Made by a program: the position numbers and the translations under genes | NCBI GenBank assembly: GCA_009838625.1 | Contig: VXRG01000021.1 | Location: 1 to 50,652 of the forward strand | DNA length: 50,652 bases | Origin: Caldilineaceae bacterium SB0664_bin_27 | Lineage (GTDB): Bacteria; Chloroflexota; Anaerolineae; Caldilineales; Caldilineaceae | Direction: 5' to 3' | The notes under the pieces: generated by a model | Told to the model about the DNA's origin: nothing | Databases searched by the model: none | Seen by the model: only the letters and a program-made list of their open reading frames with translations | In this document: in pieces, positions 1-8,417 of the stretch | Layout of the letters: each line of letters begins with the position of its first letter | How positions within the stretch are numbered: the stretch's first letter is position 1

Positions 1-546
1 ACCCCAATATCCAGTAATGCATCACTTTTTGGGAAATGCAACACTTTCGCGGCCCCTTTCGCGCCCTCCGCCGCACCCCCGAAAGACCGTCCCTCAGCCA
101 TCGAAATGATGAACCGGAGTCCCCCGCAAAAGCTGTCCAAAATCGGCAAAGTCCGCGCATCCCCGCCCGCCCCCGCAAGCCAACATTGACATATGTTGGA
201 AGTACCAAGAGATAAATATGTCGCCGGCCTAAGGCTGTTGTAAGACATTTGACATTGATCGTAGTAGTCGGCTGCCTTCGTCCGATCCAGAATTTGCGGG
301 CCTATCATTTTGTCATTCCATGAGGGAATCATAGATTCGCGAAGCATCCTCGAGGGTGCAGTTGCGAGGGCACGCACAAGGTGTGTCCATACGGTGGGAT
401 GTTGGGTAGATGGGAGAAGTAAGCGAGCCCAGGCTGGTAGAATTGCCAAGCCGCATAAGGGGGAATGCGAACGGAAATTGGCCTCTGCTATGGCTATGTC
501 CATTCGAGCGCCCAGGAATGGGCATTGTGCACTGCGGCAGGGCTGT
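1..546. other. Left-end stretch without a convincing gene
   Basis: Only short open frames with no protein-like composition or recognisable domain occur here. A 91-codon frame from a TTG at 310 and a long antisense frame (313-1023) that mostly shadows the kinase gene are not convincing. The first 180 bases are rich in C runs. The stretch may be intergenic DNA or the decayed end of a neighbour lying outside the window. Confidence 0.4.
181..198. repeat. Small inverted repeat, possible operator
   Basis: CAACAT and ATGTTG form perfect 6-base arms around TGACAT. It lies in the gene-free stretch well upstream of the PfkB kinase gene. The arms are short enough to occur by chance, so an operator role is only a guess. 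Confidence 0.15.
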
Positions 547-575
547 TTCACAGCGTTGGTGATCGGATTTAGAAT
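547..575 (+). promoter_or_regulatory. Sigma70-type promoter for the PfkB kinase gene
   Basis: A -35 TTCACA (5 of 6 to consensus) at 547-552 and a -10 TAGAAT (5 of 6) at 570-575 are separated by 17 bases. The predicted transcript starts near 582, leaving a leader of about 90 bases before the kinase ATG at 673. Confidence 0.5.
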
Positions 576-672
576 GGTGGTCTAAGACTGATAGCATGCG
601 AAGTATGAATGCCAGTAGCGAACTCAATCCAGCTGTCAGGCCTGTCCGATTTTTTGAGGGGGCAGAATTACC

Positions 673-1647
673 ATGTTTACCGTTATCGGGACCTGCACCG
701 TTGATCTTTTTGTCTCCAATCTGGCGGCGATGCCGCGCAGCGAGGGGGACGAGTTTACGGTAGGCAGCCTTGTTTTTCATGACGAGCCGCTGAGAACCTC
801 GTTGGGGGGAAACGGGGCCAATTCGGCCTACGCCTTGGCGCGTTTGGGGGCGGAAGTTGAGCTTGTCGGAGGCCTGGGCGAGGACCACCTTGGAGATTGG
901 ATGGCGGAGCAGCTCGTTGATACCGGGGTCAAGATGGGTAGCGTCAAAAAGTACGCTGGGCAGGGCACTGCGACGACGCTCATTCTCAGCGACAGGCAGC
1001 AGAGCCGTCTGGCCTTTCACCACGAGGGCGCGAACAGGGCTATTGACGGTAGTTCCATTGAAACAGCTCTCGTTCGCGGTTCGGAGACGCTGCTACTTAC
1101 GAGCTACTCAATCATGCCAGGGCTGCGTCCACAGGGTGCAGTCGAACTATTTCGCGAGGCCGGCCAGAGTAACACACGCACTGCAGTGGACATCGGCCCG
1201 GCTATCGGCGAGCCGGCACTGCTGGAGGAGTTGCGTCCGTTGTTGGCTTACACAGATTACTTCATCTGCAACGAGCACGAGTTGGCGGTTTGTACCGGTG
1301 GTGCCGAGCTGGCCTCAGGGATGGCCGCGGTCCTGGAGGGCGGGGCGGGATGTGTGGTCATCAAACGGGGGGCGGAAGGCGCTGTTGTCCTGGAACGGGA
1401 TGGCACTGCCGCAAGTTCGACGGGCGGGCCGACTTTTGTGCCCGGATTCTCGGTCGAAGTTCAAACTACGGTAGGCGCGGGCGATTCCTTCAATGCCGGA
1501 TTCCTGCTTGCAGTACATGAAGGGTCTTCTGTTGAGCAAGCGGCGCGCTTCGCGAACGCGGTTGCAGCTACCGTCGTTTCTACGCCTGACAGACCGATGG
1601 ATGCTCTGTCGCTGCAGGCTGTCAAGCGCTTGACCGAACTGTCATAA
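673..1647 (+). CDS. PfkB-family (ribokinase-like) carbohydrate kinase
   Basis: A 324-residue cytosolic kinase of the ribokinase/PfkB family, which phosphorylates sugars or nucleosides with ATP. The N-terminal signature LGGNGANSAYALARLGA lies at about residues 44-60. The C-terminal anion-hole signature TVGAGDSFNAGF lies at 266-277, with the catalytic base Asp271. The length is typical. The ATG follows a GAGGGGG purine run about ten bases upstream. The substrate cannot be named from sequence. The neighbouring Gfo oxidoreductase and UlaG-like lactonase genes on the other strand also belong to sugar metabolism. The 3' end overlaps the converging lactonase gene by 26 bases. Confidence 0.88.
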   Translation: MFTVIGTCTVDLFVSNLAAMPRSEGDEFTVGSLVFHDEPLRTSLGGNGANSAYALARLGAEVELVGGLGEDHLGDWMAEQLVDTGVKMGSVKKYAGQGTATTLILSDRQQSRLAFHHEGANRAIDGSSIETALVRGSETLLLTSYSIMPGLRPQGAVELFREAGQSNTRTAVDIGPAIGEPALLEELRPLLAYTDYFICNEHELAVCTGGAELASGMAAVLEGGAGCVVIKRGAEGAVVLERDGTAASSTGGPTFVPGFSVEVQTTVGAGDSFNAGFLLAVHEGSSVEQAARFANAVAATVVSTPDRPMDALSLQAVKRLTELS

Positions 1648-2506
1648 CGCCGGCAGCCGACTTTTCAACGGTACAGCGTTCCCCGGCCTCCAGCACGCGA
1701 ACGGGCTGCTCCAGCGCGGTCGCGGCTGCTATGAATGTATCGGGCGGCGCGGTGTTGAAGGTAAACATCTCGTAGTGGCAGGGGATGGCCAGCTTCGCGT
1801 TGATGGCACAAGCAAGGGTAGCGGCTTCGATTCCGTTGAGATTGCCGGCAACTTTCCGCTCCGGTTTGCTGCCGTTGATGGGCAGGATGGCAACATCCAC
1901 GTTGTAGGGCGTAAGCCGCTCGACCAGCCCACTGTAATGGACCGTGTCCCCGCTGTGATAGACGGTCCACGGGCCGAAATGAACCACATAGCCAAGAAAT
2001 TTGCACTGGCCCTCTTCGTCCCTCTCCAGCTCTTCATGTGCGGCGGCGATACCGTGAAAGCGGAACGCGTCCACTTCTCTGTAGTCCCCATCGTCCAAGC
2101 CGACAGGCCACGATAGGTCGCAGCCCAAACGCTCGGCTACGAACGCCCGGTTGGCCTCGGGAATGACCAACTGCAGGTCTGAATTCACCTCCATCAGAGG
2201 GCAGAGTGTCTCGCCATCCAGGTGGTCGGTGTGGTTGTGACTGGAGGTTGCGACCTCAACAAAGTCGAGTCTTTCGGGCGCGACGACCCGTTCGGTCATG
2301 CGAATATGCGGTTTGGAGGTGGCGGCGTATTTCTTGGTGAGGGAATCGGAGAGATAGGGATCGAAGAGAAGGAAGCGGCTCTGCCACTCTAGCAGAAAGC
2401 CGCTTTGGCCAAGCCACCAGATGTGCAGGACGCGTTCGCTTCCGGTTGCATTCTGCAAATCCTGGAGGAAGGCCTCTTCCTGGAGGAAGGGTTTGATCAG
2501 TGACAT
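1622..2506 (-). CDS. MBL-fold hydrolase, UlaG-like (sugar lactonase type)
   Basis: A 294-residue metallo-beta-lactamase-fold protein. The metal-binding HxHxDH motif is present as His90-Asn-His92-Thr-Asp94-His95, with further ligands at Asp187 (HSGDT) and His244 (IPCHYE). The WLGQSGF start of the fold and the FDPYLSD segment resemble the UlaG family, which opens L-ascorbate-6-phosphate lactone. The actual substrate may be another sugar lactone. The ATG lies nine bases after the stop of the upstream Gfo gene on the same strand and has no clear Shine-Dalgarno, so it is probably translated from the Gfo message. It converges on and overlaps the PfkB gene. Confidence 0.82.
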   Translation of the reverse strand: MSLIKPFLQEEAFLQDLQNATGSERVLHIWWLGQSGFLLEWQSRFLLFDPYLSDSLTKKYAATSKPHIRMTERVVAPERLDFVEVATSSHNHTDHLDGETLCPLMEVNSDLQLVIPEANRAFVAERLGCDLSWPVGLDDGDYREVDAFRFHGIAAAHEELERDEEGQCKFLGYVVHFGPWTVYHSGDTVHYSGLVERLTPYNVDVAILPINGSKPERKVAGNLNGIEAATLACAINAKLAIPCHYEMFTFNTAPPDTFIAAATALEQPVRVLEAGERCTVEKSAAGVMTVRSSA

Positions 2507-2515
2507 CGGAAGGGA

Positions 2516-3769
2516 CTAGGCGTTCTCGATGATTTCCTGGCTGATTTCACCGGTCTCTTCATTCTTCATGATTACCTTGACCTGGCCGCCGGGCATCCGT
2601 TCCTGTTTCAGGATTGTAAGACCTGCTGCGGCGGCGAGGGCTTCGGCGGGGTCGGGGCCGGCGTCGGCGGCAGCCTGCTGCCCGCGGCTGTCGCGGATGA
2701 GGGGGACGTCTTCGCGCCCGCGCCAAACTTCCAGCTCCACTGCTTCCCACTGACGCGAGGATGCGGAGCGGTAACAGGCGTCGATGACGGCGTTGACGAT
2801 GTAGCCGTCGTAGAAGGTCTCTCTGGGTTCAGTGCCTTGATCGAGGGCGTTGAACATGTCGTCAAACATGTCATTGTAGCCGAGTTCGACGACCTCATCG
2901 CCGACCGGGAAGAGCCAGCCGCTTTCGGACTCGGCCTTTTCGGCGACGTAGCCGGCGCCGGCGCCGCTGGTATACATTTCATAGCCAGTGCGCAGGAAGT
3001 GATTGAGCCAGATGGTGCCCTCGGTGCCGGCAACCTCGTCGCGCAGGTCCATGCCGCCGCGGAAGGACCAGCTCACCTCGAACTGGCCGATGGCTCCGTT
3101 CTCAAAGCGGATTAGGGCAATGCCGTTGTCTTCGGCGTCGATGGGGTGGACGAGCGTGTCGGCCCAGCACATGACTTCGACGGGGCGGATGTCTTTGCCG
3201 ATGAAGCTGCGGACGATTTCGATGCAGTGGCAGCCCAGGTCGACGATGGCGCCTCCGCCGGCCTGTTCAAGGTCCCAGAACCAGTCGCTGTGGGGGCCAG
3301 GATGCGTTTCCCTGGAGCAGGCCCATGTTACATGACCCAAGGCGCCCTCCTCTACGGAGGCGATGGCCTTCAGCGTCTTGGGCGTGTAGCAGAGGTCTTC
3401 GAGATAGCCGCCGAAGACACCTGTGGATTCGACTTTGTCCATCATCCGCTTGGCTTCCTCAGCGGTGCGGCCGAGGGGCTTGGTGCAGAGAATCGCTTTA
3501 CCGGCGCCGGCGGCCAGGTCTACGCACTCTTCATGAATGTGGTTGGGCAGGCCGATGACAACTGTGTCGATATCGTCCGAGGTACAGGCTTCGGTCAGGT
3601 CGGTGGTCCACGCCGGGATGCCCCACTCCTCCGCAAAGGCCCTGGCTCTTTCTTCCGTACGGGAGTAGACGAGCTGCACTCTGTCTCGGCCCCTGCCGCC
3701 GTTGAGGGACATCGTGTAGAACATGCCGATCAGGCCGGTTCCAAGCATTGAAATCTTGTGTTCCTGCAC
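2516..3769 (-). CDS. Gfo/Idh/MocA-family NAD(P)-dependent oxidoreductase
   Basis: A 417-residue sugar or polyol dehydrogenase. An N-terminal Rossmann motif ([11 protein letters not shown]) is followed by the usual nucleotide-binding half. The CTKPLGRT segment stands where the family has EKP, with Thr replacing Glu, and [13 protein letters not shown] carries the expected catalytic-region His. The open frame runs to 3847, but that start would lie inside the promoter. I chose GTG at 3769 because GGAG lies eight bases upstream and the predicted transcript starts near 3812. The C-terminal 60 or so residues are longer than in typical members and charged. It forms an operon with the MBL lactonase gene. 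Confidence 0.82.
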   Translation of the reverse strand: MQEHKISMLGTGLIGMFYTMSLNGGRGRDRVQLVYSRTEERARAFAEEWGIPAWTTDLTEACTSDDIDTVVIGLPNHIHEECVDLAAGAGKAILCTKPLGRTAEEAKRMMDKVESTGVFGGYLEDLCYTPKTLKAIASVEEGALGHVTWACSRETHPGPHSDWFWDLEQAGGGAIVDLGCHCIEIVRSFIGKDIRPVEVMCWADTLVHPIDAEDNGIALIRFENGAIGQFEVSWSFRGGMDLRDEVAGTEGTIWLNHFLRTGYEMYTSGAGAGYVAEKAESESGWLFPVGDEVVELGYNDMFDDMFNALDQGTEPRETFYDGYIVNAVIDACYRSASSRQWEAVELEVWRGREDVPLIRDSRGQQAAADAGPDPAEALAAAAGLTILKQERMPGGQVKVIMKNEETGEISQEIIENA

Positions 3770-3818
3770 GTTTATCGCTCCTTCCGAGGTTGATGAAAGG
3801 TGTTCTCTTCTGTGGATT

Positions 3819-3847
3819 ATGATAGTCAGTAAGAAACTACGCGTCAA
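3819..3847 (-). promoter_or_regulatory. Sigma70-type promoter for the Gfo-lactonase operon
   Basis: On the minus strand, -35 TTGACG (3847-3842) and -10 TATCAT (3824-3819) are separated by 17 bases. The predicted start near 3812 gives a leader of about 43 bases to the GTG at 3769, which supports that start over the longer frame. Confidence 0.6.
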
Positions 3848-3898
3848 TCCTGTATAGGGCCACGAGCAGCGAGATTCTCAAAGGCCGCTCTCTCGAAC

Positions 3899-4960
3899 TC
3901 AGTGTCTCTGCGCGACTTCCAGGGCAGCCTGCGCCGCGGCGGGGATGCGCGGGCCGAAGGCGGCAAAGCGCTTGTCCTGCGTTTGTCCGCGCACGTAGCG
4001 GACATATATCTGGGCGATGATGACCGTGACCCGGAACAGGCTGAGGGAATGATAAAAGTGAATGGCGGAGAGGTCGCGGCCGCTGTGTTGGGCATAGTGG
4101 GCGATGAGCTCCTCGCGGCGCAGGAACCGGTCGTCCAGGGGCATCATCGCCATGGTCCTGAAGTGGGGCGGATCGTCGGGCAGACACCACCATGCCAGCA
4201 ACGCCCCCACGTCGGAAAGCGGATCACCGAGCGTGCACATGTCCCAGTCAAAGACGGCGGCGATACGACCAGGGTCTTCGGAGGCCAGCATTACGTTGTC
4301 CAGTTTGTAATCGTTGTGCACGAGCGAATGCGCGCTTTCCGGTGGTTCATTGCTTCTCAGCCAGTCATAGACCGCGTCCATCGCAGGCAGGTCCTCCAAC
4401 TTGGCAGCCTGCCAGCGCCGCCACCACCCCTCAATCTGCCTCCTGATGAATCCGGAGGGGCGACCCAAATCTCCTAGACCGATAGATTCGTAATCCACCG
4501 CGTGGAGCTCGGAAAGCGCCTCGACAAGGGCAATGCTCATGCGCGCAGGGGCATCGTTCCATGCGTCGTAGACGGCGGGAACTGTATTCCTTACGACGAT
4601 GCCTTGCCGCCGCTCCATCACGAAGAAGGGCGCCCCGACGATTGATTCGTCATCGGAGAAGAGGTAGGCACGGGGGGCGAGCGGGAAAGACTTCCAAAGC
4701 CGCAGCAGCACCTTGGACTCTCTGGCCATATCATGTGCCGAGGGCGCAACCGGACCAAGTGGAGGGCGGCGCAAGACGTACTCGTTGCTGCCATAGTCAA
4801 GCAGATAGGTGAGATTGGCCGCGCCGCCGCCAAATTGGCGCACTGTCATGGGATTCTCAGTACCAGGCAGCTTGCCGCGTAGAAATGCCTGGACTGCGCG
4901 TTCGTCAAAACGCTCATCGGCGCGAACGCTGATTGTATCTGAAGGCTGCGGTGAGGTCAT
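3899..4960 (-). CDS. Aminoglycoside phosphotransferase-fold kinase, ACAD10/11 type
   Basis: A 353-residue APH-fold kinase. The catalytic loop HNDYKLDN (His215, Asp217, Asn222 from the ATG) and the metal-binding DWD (238-240) are intact, as is the FGGGAANLTYLL nucleotide loop. The closest match I recognise is the phosphotransferase domain found with acyl-CoA dehydrogenases (ACAD10/11), which acts on hydroxyacyl substrates. No acyl-CoA dehydrogenase lies nearby. The frame opens at a GTG at 5005. The ATG at 4960 is preferred because the fold begins shortly after it, but neither start has a Shine-Dalgarno. Antibiotic resistance is unlikely given the similarity class. Confidence 0.8.
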   Translation of the reverse strand: MTSPQPSDTISVRADERFDERAVQAFLRGKLPGTENPMTVRQFGGGAANLTYLLDYGSNEYVLRRPPLGPVAPSAHDMARESKVLLRLWKSFPLAPRAYLFSDDESIVGAPFFVMERRQGIVVRNTVPAVYDAWNDAPARMSIALVEALSELHAVDYESIGLGDLGRPSGFIRRQIEGWWRRWQAAKLEDLPAMDAVYDWLRSNEPPESAHSLVHNDYKLDNVMLASEDPGRIAAVFDWDMCTLGDPLSDVGALLAWWCLPDDPPHFRTMAMMPLDDRFLRREELIAHYAQHSGRDLSAIHFYHSLSLFRVTVIIAQIYVRYVRGQTQDKRFAAFGPRIPAAAQAALEVAQRH

Positions 4961-5030
4961 TGAAATTGGACAGGTTGACGAGATCGTATGCGCAGCGCGT
5001 GACACCGTATTCGCTGCCGTATTTCGGGCG

Positions 5031-5059
5031 ATTATATCTCAGTTTGGCGATTCTGTCCT
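5031..5059 (-). promoter_or_regulatory. Promoter for the APH-fold kinase gene
   Basis: The minus strand carries a perfect -10 TATAAT (5036-5031), a 17-base spacer and a -35 AGGACA (4 of 6). The predicted start is near 5024, which allows either the GTG at 5005 or the ATG at 4960. Confidence 0.5.
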
Positions 5060-5118
5060 TTTGGTGGAGAACTGCTTTAGAATGTGGTCAGGCAGGTCGA
5101 CTGCTGCGCGCTTAGGCT

Positions 5119-5147
5119 TTGACATCTCCCTCGAAATCAAGTACCGT
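5119..5147 (+). promoter_or_regulatory. Possible promoter for the PD-(D/E)XK gene
   Basis: A perfect -35 TTGACA at 5119-5124 is followed after 17 bases by TACCGT, a weak -10 (3 of 6). It is correctly placed for the nuclease-fold gene starting at 5303. Confidence 0.3.
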
Positions 5148-5302
5148 TTAGGCGCAGTTGGGAACCGCCTCGGATGTCCCCGTCTGTCTTGCAGGCGTAG
5201 AGGGAGCGGATCCCATTTGCCGGCCGCAGTTTGCCGGGCGTCGAGTGTTGTTCGCCGCCGCCTCCGACCAGCAAAACTGTTCACGCCATATGTCCCCCAA
5301 AG

Positions 5303-6211
5303 ATGGCTGACGACAAAGCGCGCGTACAGTACCACCAGCTCCTCGGCTCAGGAATGCGGCTGAGCCTGGCTGCGGTCCAGGTAAATGTTTCGACGGAGTC
5401 GAGCATTTTGAGCGAGTCGCCCAGAGTGGACATACTGCTCTTGCGGCGGGAAGGTACAGCTTGGACGGCAGCACAGCGTGCGCGACTGCCGGACGGTATA
5501 CGCGACAGTGCGGCTGCACACATCCTTGTTGAATTCAAGTACACTGAATCGGTGACAGAGGATGCAATTCTCCGGGCAGCAGCCTATGACCTCTTCTACC
5601 GACAGGTACAGAAACTTTCGAGGGAACAGACCCTGCCCGTTGTGCTGAGCGCCAAGACGCCTCAGAGGAGCCGGCTAGCAGAGTGGGGATTCGAAGAGTC
5701 GCAGAGAGGTGTATTTCGTACTAGACTCCCTTTTGTGGGACGTGTAATGCTTCTGGCGCTCAACCGGCTGCCGGCGAATTCAAACAATGCCATTGTTAAG
5801 CTCTTCGCTAGCCGCAAAAGGGAAAGGGATGCAGGTTTCGCCTCGCTGGACAGGCAGGTTTTTACAGAATCGTTGGAATTGCACGCCTATGTTCTTGGTT
5901 TGAGCCAGACATTCAATGTCAAAGGAGAGTTGAACATGGCGGAGGTGTTGACCCCGGAAAAAGTGTTGGAATACGGCATGAGAGTACGTGAACTTATTTT
6001 CGAGTCGGGAACACCCGAAGAGAGGCTGGCCGGCCTTAGTCCGGACCAAATATTGGAGGTCCTGGGTCCGAATGAGATCCTCGCGGGCCTTAGTCCGAAT
6101 GAGATCCTGGCTGGCCTCAATTCCGATGAGCGTCGAGCGCTTCTGCGCCTGCTGCAAGAAGATATGGACGCCGGCGGCGATGGCAGTCCCGAAAGCAATG
6201 AAAATAGTTAA
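5303..6211 (+). CDS. PD-(D/E)XK nuclease-fold protein with C-terminal tandem repeats
   Basis: A 302-residue protein (326 if the TTG at 5231 is used). RVDILLLRR followed by AAHILVEFKY gives the Asp...Glu-x-Lys core of the PD-(D/E)XK nuclease fold, as in Rpn/transposase-like families of Chloroflexota and cyanobacteria. The downstream AILRAAAYDLFYRQ helix fits that fold. The last quarter holds a nine-residue repeat (GLSPNEILA type, four units) and an acidic tail. The ATG at 5303 opens the MADDKARVQYHQLL segment; no Shine-Dalgarno is evident. Substrate and role are unknown. Such genes are usually solitary accessory genes, as here. Confidence 0.65.
   Translation: MADDKARVQYHQLLGSGMRLSLAAVQVNVSTESSILSESPRVDILLLRREGTAWTAAQRARLPDGIRDSAAAHILVEFKYTESVTEDAILRAAAYDLFYRQVQKLSREQTLPVVLSAKTPQRSRLAEWGFEESQRGVFRTRLPFVGRVMLLALNRLPANSNNAIVKLFASRKRERDAGFASLDRQVFTESLELHAYVLGLSQTFNVKGELNMAEVLTPEKVLEYGMRVRELIFESGTPEERLAGLSPDQILEVLGPNEILAGLSPNEILAGLNSDERRALLRLLQEDMDAGGDGSPESNENS
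6032..6139 (+). repeat. Four 27-base tandem coding repeats
   Basis: Units at 6032-6058, 6059-6085, 6086-6112 and 6113-6139 encode GLSPDQILE, VLGPNEILA, GLSPNEILA and GLNSDERRA. Units two and three share the run CCGAATGAGATCCT. The in-frame period suggests expansion by slippage or unequal crossing over. Confidence 0.8.
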
Positions 6212-6318
6212 TGATCCAGCAGTCCGGGTCCCGGCTCGACTCAGGATTGTGGATCAGTCTCGATCTATAGGCAATTCCATTCACCAGAACCGATACAGTA
6301 GCGTGGAGACTGTTGGAC

Positions 6319-7482
6319 ATGAAAATTACTGACATTCGCGCCGTTCGCGTCAAATTCCCAACACCGGAAAAAAGGACGGAGCCCAGGCGCAAGGGCTGGG
6401 CCGAGACCGCCGAAGTTGCAAACCCCATGTCCTGGTATCCAAAAGTCAAGCGGCATCGCAGCATGTGGACGCCCAAACGCTGGGGGCCGGTCTGGTGCAA
6501 AGTAACGCTGGAGGACGGCACCTGGGGCCTGGGGCTGACCGACAATGGGCGTGTGGCCGCAGCCATCATAGACGATCACATTGCCCCTAATCTCATCGGC
6601 GAGGACGGTCTGGCCGTACAGAAGTTGGCGGACATGATGTTCCGCATGACAAAGCCATACGGCTCGGTCGGACTGGCCGCCTACGCTGTCAGCGCCGTGG
6701 ACCTGGCTCTCTGGGATGCCAAGGGCAAGTTGCTGGGCAGGCCGGTCTACAGCCTCATCGGCGGTCCACAGAAGGAAAAACAGTTCTGCTATTCGACCGG
6801 AAATGACTTGGACTGGTACAAAGAACTGGGTTTCCGTGCTTTCAAACTGGCCTGTCCCTATGGCCCGGCTGATGGACTGGACGGTCTGCGCAAAAACGAG
6901 CAGATGGTGGCCGAAGCCAGGGAGCTGGTCGGAGACGAAGCCGAGCTGATGCTCGACTGCTGGATGGCTTTCGATATTGAGTACACAGTACGCCTGGCCG
7001 AAACACTGCGTCCGTACAGGCTGAAGTGGATGGAGGAGTGCCTCCTTTCGGAAGACCTCGACGGCCACGTAGAGGTGCGAGAGCGCATCCCCTGGCAGAC
7101 GTTGAGCACGGGTGAACACTGGTATACACACATGCCCTTCCAATGGGCATTACGGCACAACGTCGTCGACATTCTGCAGCCGGACATCAACTGGGTCGGC
7201 GGTCTGAGCACTTGTCTGAAGATCGCAAATGCCGCCGACGCCGCCGGTAAGAAGGTGATCCTGCACGGAGGCGGGAGAAATCCTTTCGGCCAGCACTTCA
7301 CCCATGCCATTGCCTGCGTCCCGTGGCTGGAATACTTTATCGGGTCCGCGCCCGGCGTTCCGTTAGCGGAATCGGCGGGCATACCCGGCCAGGCTGTAGC
7401 AGAGGACGGCTGGTTGGTTCCCACCGACGCGCCGGGCTTCGGGCTTGAAATACCGGAAGAATGGATTGAACCTTATTTTTGA
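6319..7482 (+). CDS. Enolase-superfamily sugar-acid dehydratase, L-rhamnonate dehydratase-like
   Basis: A 387-residue mandelate racemase/muconate-lactonising-type enzyme. The Mg ligands are Asp213 (MLDCW), Glu239 or Glu240 (WMEECL) and Glu266 (STGEH). An Asp289 (LQPDINW) and His316 (ILHGG) pair matches the general-acid dyad of L-rhamnonate dehydratase. The NPMSWYP stretch near the N terminus is also typical of that family. The reaction would be syn-dehydration of an acid sugar to a 2-keto-3-deoxy acid. The ATG at 6319 (GGAG ten bases upstream) is preferred over the TTG at 6313. It heads a same-strand trio with PhyH and amidohydrolase genes, suggesting a sugar-acid pathway. Confidence 0.82.
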   Translation: MKITDIRAVRVKFPTPEKRTEPRRKGWAETAEVANPMSWYPKVKRHRSMWTPKRWGPVWCKVTLEDGTWGLGLTDNGRVAAAIIDDHIAPNLIGEDGLAVQKLADMMFRMTKPYGSVGLAAYAVSAVDLALWDAKGKLLGRPVYSLIGGPQKEKQFCYSTGNDLDWYKELGFRAFKLACPYGPADGLDGLRKNEQMVAEARELVGDEAELMLDCWMAFDIEYTVRLAETLRPYRLKWMEECLLSEDLDGHVEVRERIPWQTLSTGEHWYTHMPFQWALRHNVVDILQPDINWVGGLSTCLKIANAADAAGKKVILHGGGRNPFGQHFTHAIACVPWLEYFIGSAPGVPLAESAGIPGQAVAEDGWLVPTDAPGFGLEIPEEWIEPYF

Positions 7483-7549
7483 GACCGATATGATCGGAAT
7501 CTGACACAATAGCGCTGCTGGCCTTACCTATCTACCAAGGAGCAGAAAC

Positions 7550-8410
7550 ATGCTTACTCGACAACAGATCGACTTTTATCACGAGAACGGCTATCTGGGC
7601 GTGGATGGCGTCCTTTCGGCTGATGAGGTAGCGGACTTGCGCCGGGTGACCGATGAGTTCGTCCAGCTCAGCGCCAGCGTCACCGAGCACACCGATGTTT
7701 TCGACCTGGAGCCGGGTCACACGCCGGAGTCCCCCAAACTTCGCCGGCTCAAGGACCCCGTGTTGCAGCACGACGTATACCGCCAGTGCCTCAGCCATCC
7801 TGGCATTCTCGACATTGCCGAGCAGCTTGTCGGGCCGGGCGTGCGTACTAACGGCAACAAGCTGAACATGAAGTCGCCAGAGTACGGCAGCCCCGTGGAG
7901 TGGCATCAGGACTGGGCCTTCTATCCGCACACAAATGATGACCTGCTCGCCGTCGGCGTCTGCATGGACGACATGATGTACGAGAACGGCTGCCTGCTTG
8001 TCATTCCCGGCTCGCACAAGGGCCCGATATACTCACATCATCAGGATGGGCACTTTGCCGGCGCGGTGACGGTTGAGGTGCCGGACGCGGATAAAGCCGT
8101 GCCTATTGAGCTGGAGGCCGGCGGCATTTCGATCCACCACGTGCGGACGCTGCACGCTTCGGCAAAGAACGTCTCTACCAGCCCTCGAAGGTTGCTACTG
8201 TACCAATACTGCTCCGTCGACTCCTGGTATCTGCAGGGATACCCCAATTGGGATGCTTATGCCGATTCCGTGTTGCGGGGCGAACCGTGCAACCGTCCCC
8301 GATTGGCCGATGTACCGGTGTTGATGCCTTACCCGGAGGCTCTGCGGGGCGGCTCAATTTACGAGACCCAGACGATTCTCGAGAAGCCGGTTTTCGCACG
8401 CGCGGCATAG
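7550..8410 (+). CDS. Phytanoyl-CoA dioxygenase (PhyH) family, Fe(II)/2-oxoglutarate oxygenase
   Basis: A 286-residue cytosolic non-haem iron oxygenase. The facial triad appears as His119-x-Asp121 (EWHQDW) and His202, and Arg213 (HASAKNVSTSPR) would bind 2-oxoglutarate. PGSHKGP is the usual family turn. The start is secure: AAGGAG lies seven bases before the ATG. PhyH proteins hydroxylate very varied small molecules, so phytanoyl-CoA itself should not be assumed. The gene lies between the dehydratase and an amidohydrolase, and seven bases separate its stop from the next ATG. Confidence 0.85.
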   Translation: MLTRQQIDFYHENGYLGVDGVLSADEVADLRRVTDEFVQLSASVTEHTDVFDLEPGHTPESPKLRRLKDPVLQHDVYRQCLSHPGILDIAEQLVGPGVRTNGNKLNMKSPEYGSPVEWHQDWAFYPHTNDDLLAVGVCMDDMMYENGCLLVIPGSHKGPIYSHHQDGHFAGAVTVEVPDADKAVPIELEAGGISIHHVRTLHASAKNVSTSPRRLLLYQYCSVDSWYLQGYPNWDAYADSVLRGEPCNRPRLADVPVLMPYPEALRGGSIYETQTILEKPVFARAA

Positions 8411-8417
8411 ACATTTC

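Noticed and set aside
313..1023. Minus-strand open frame of 236 codons at the left end
   Set aside because: Half of it is antisense to the PfkB kinase gene and its composition is not protein-like.
3899..4960. Aminoglycoside resistance gene
   Set aside because: The fold is shared, but the sequence features resemble the ACAD10/11-type phosphotransferases of catabolism.
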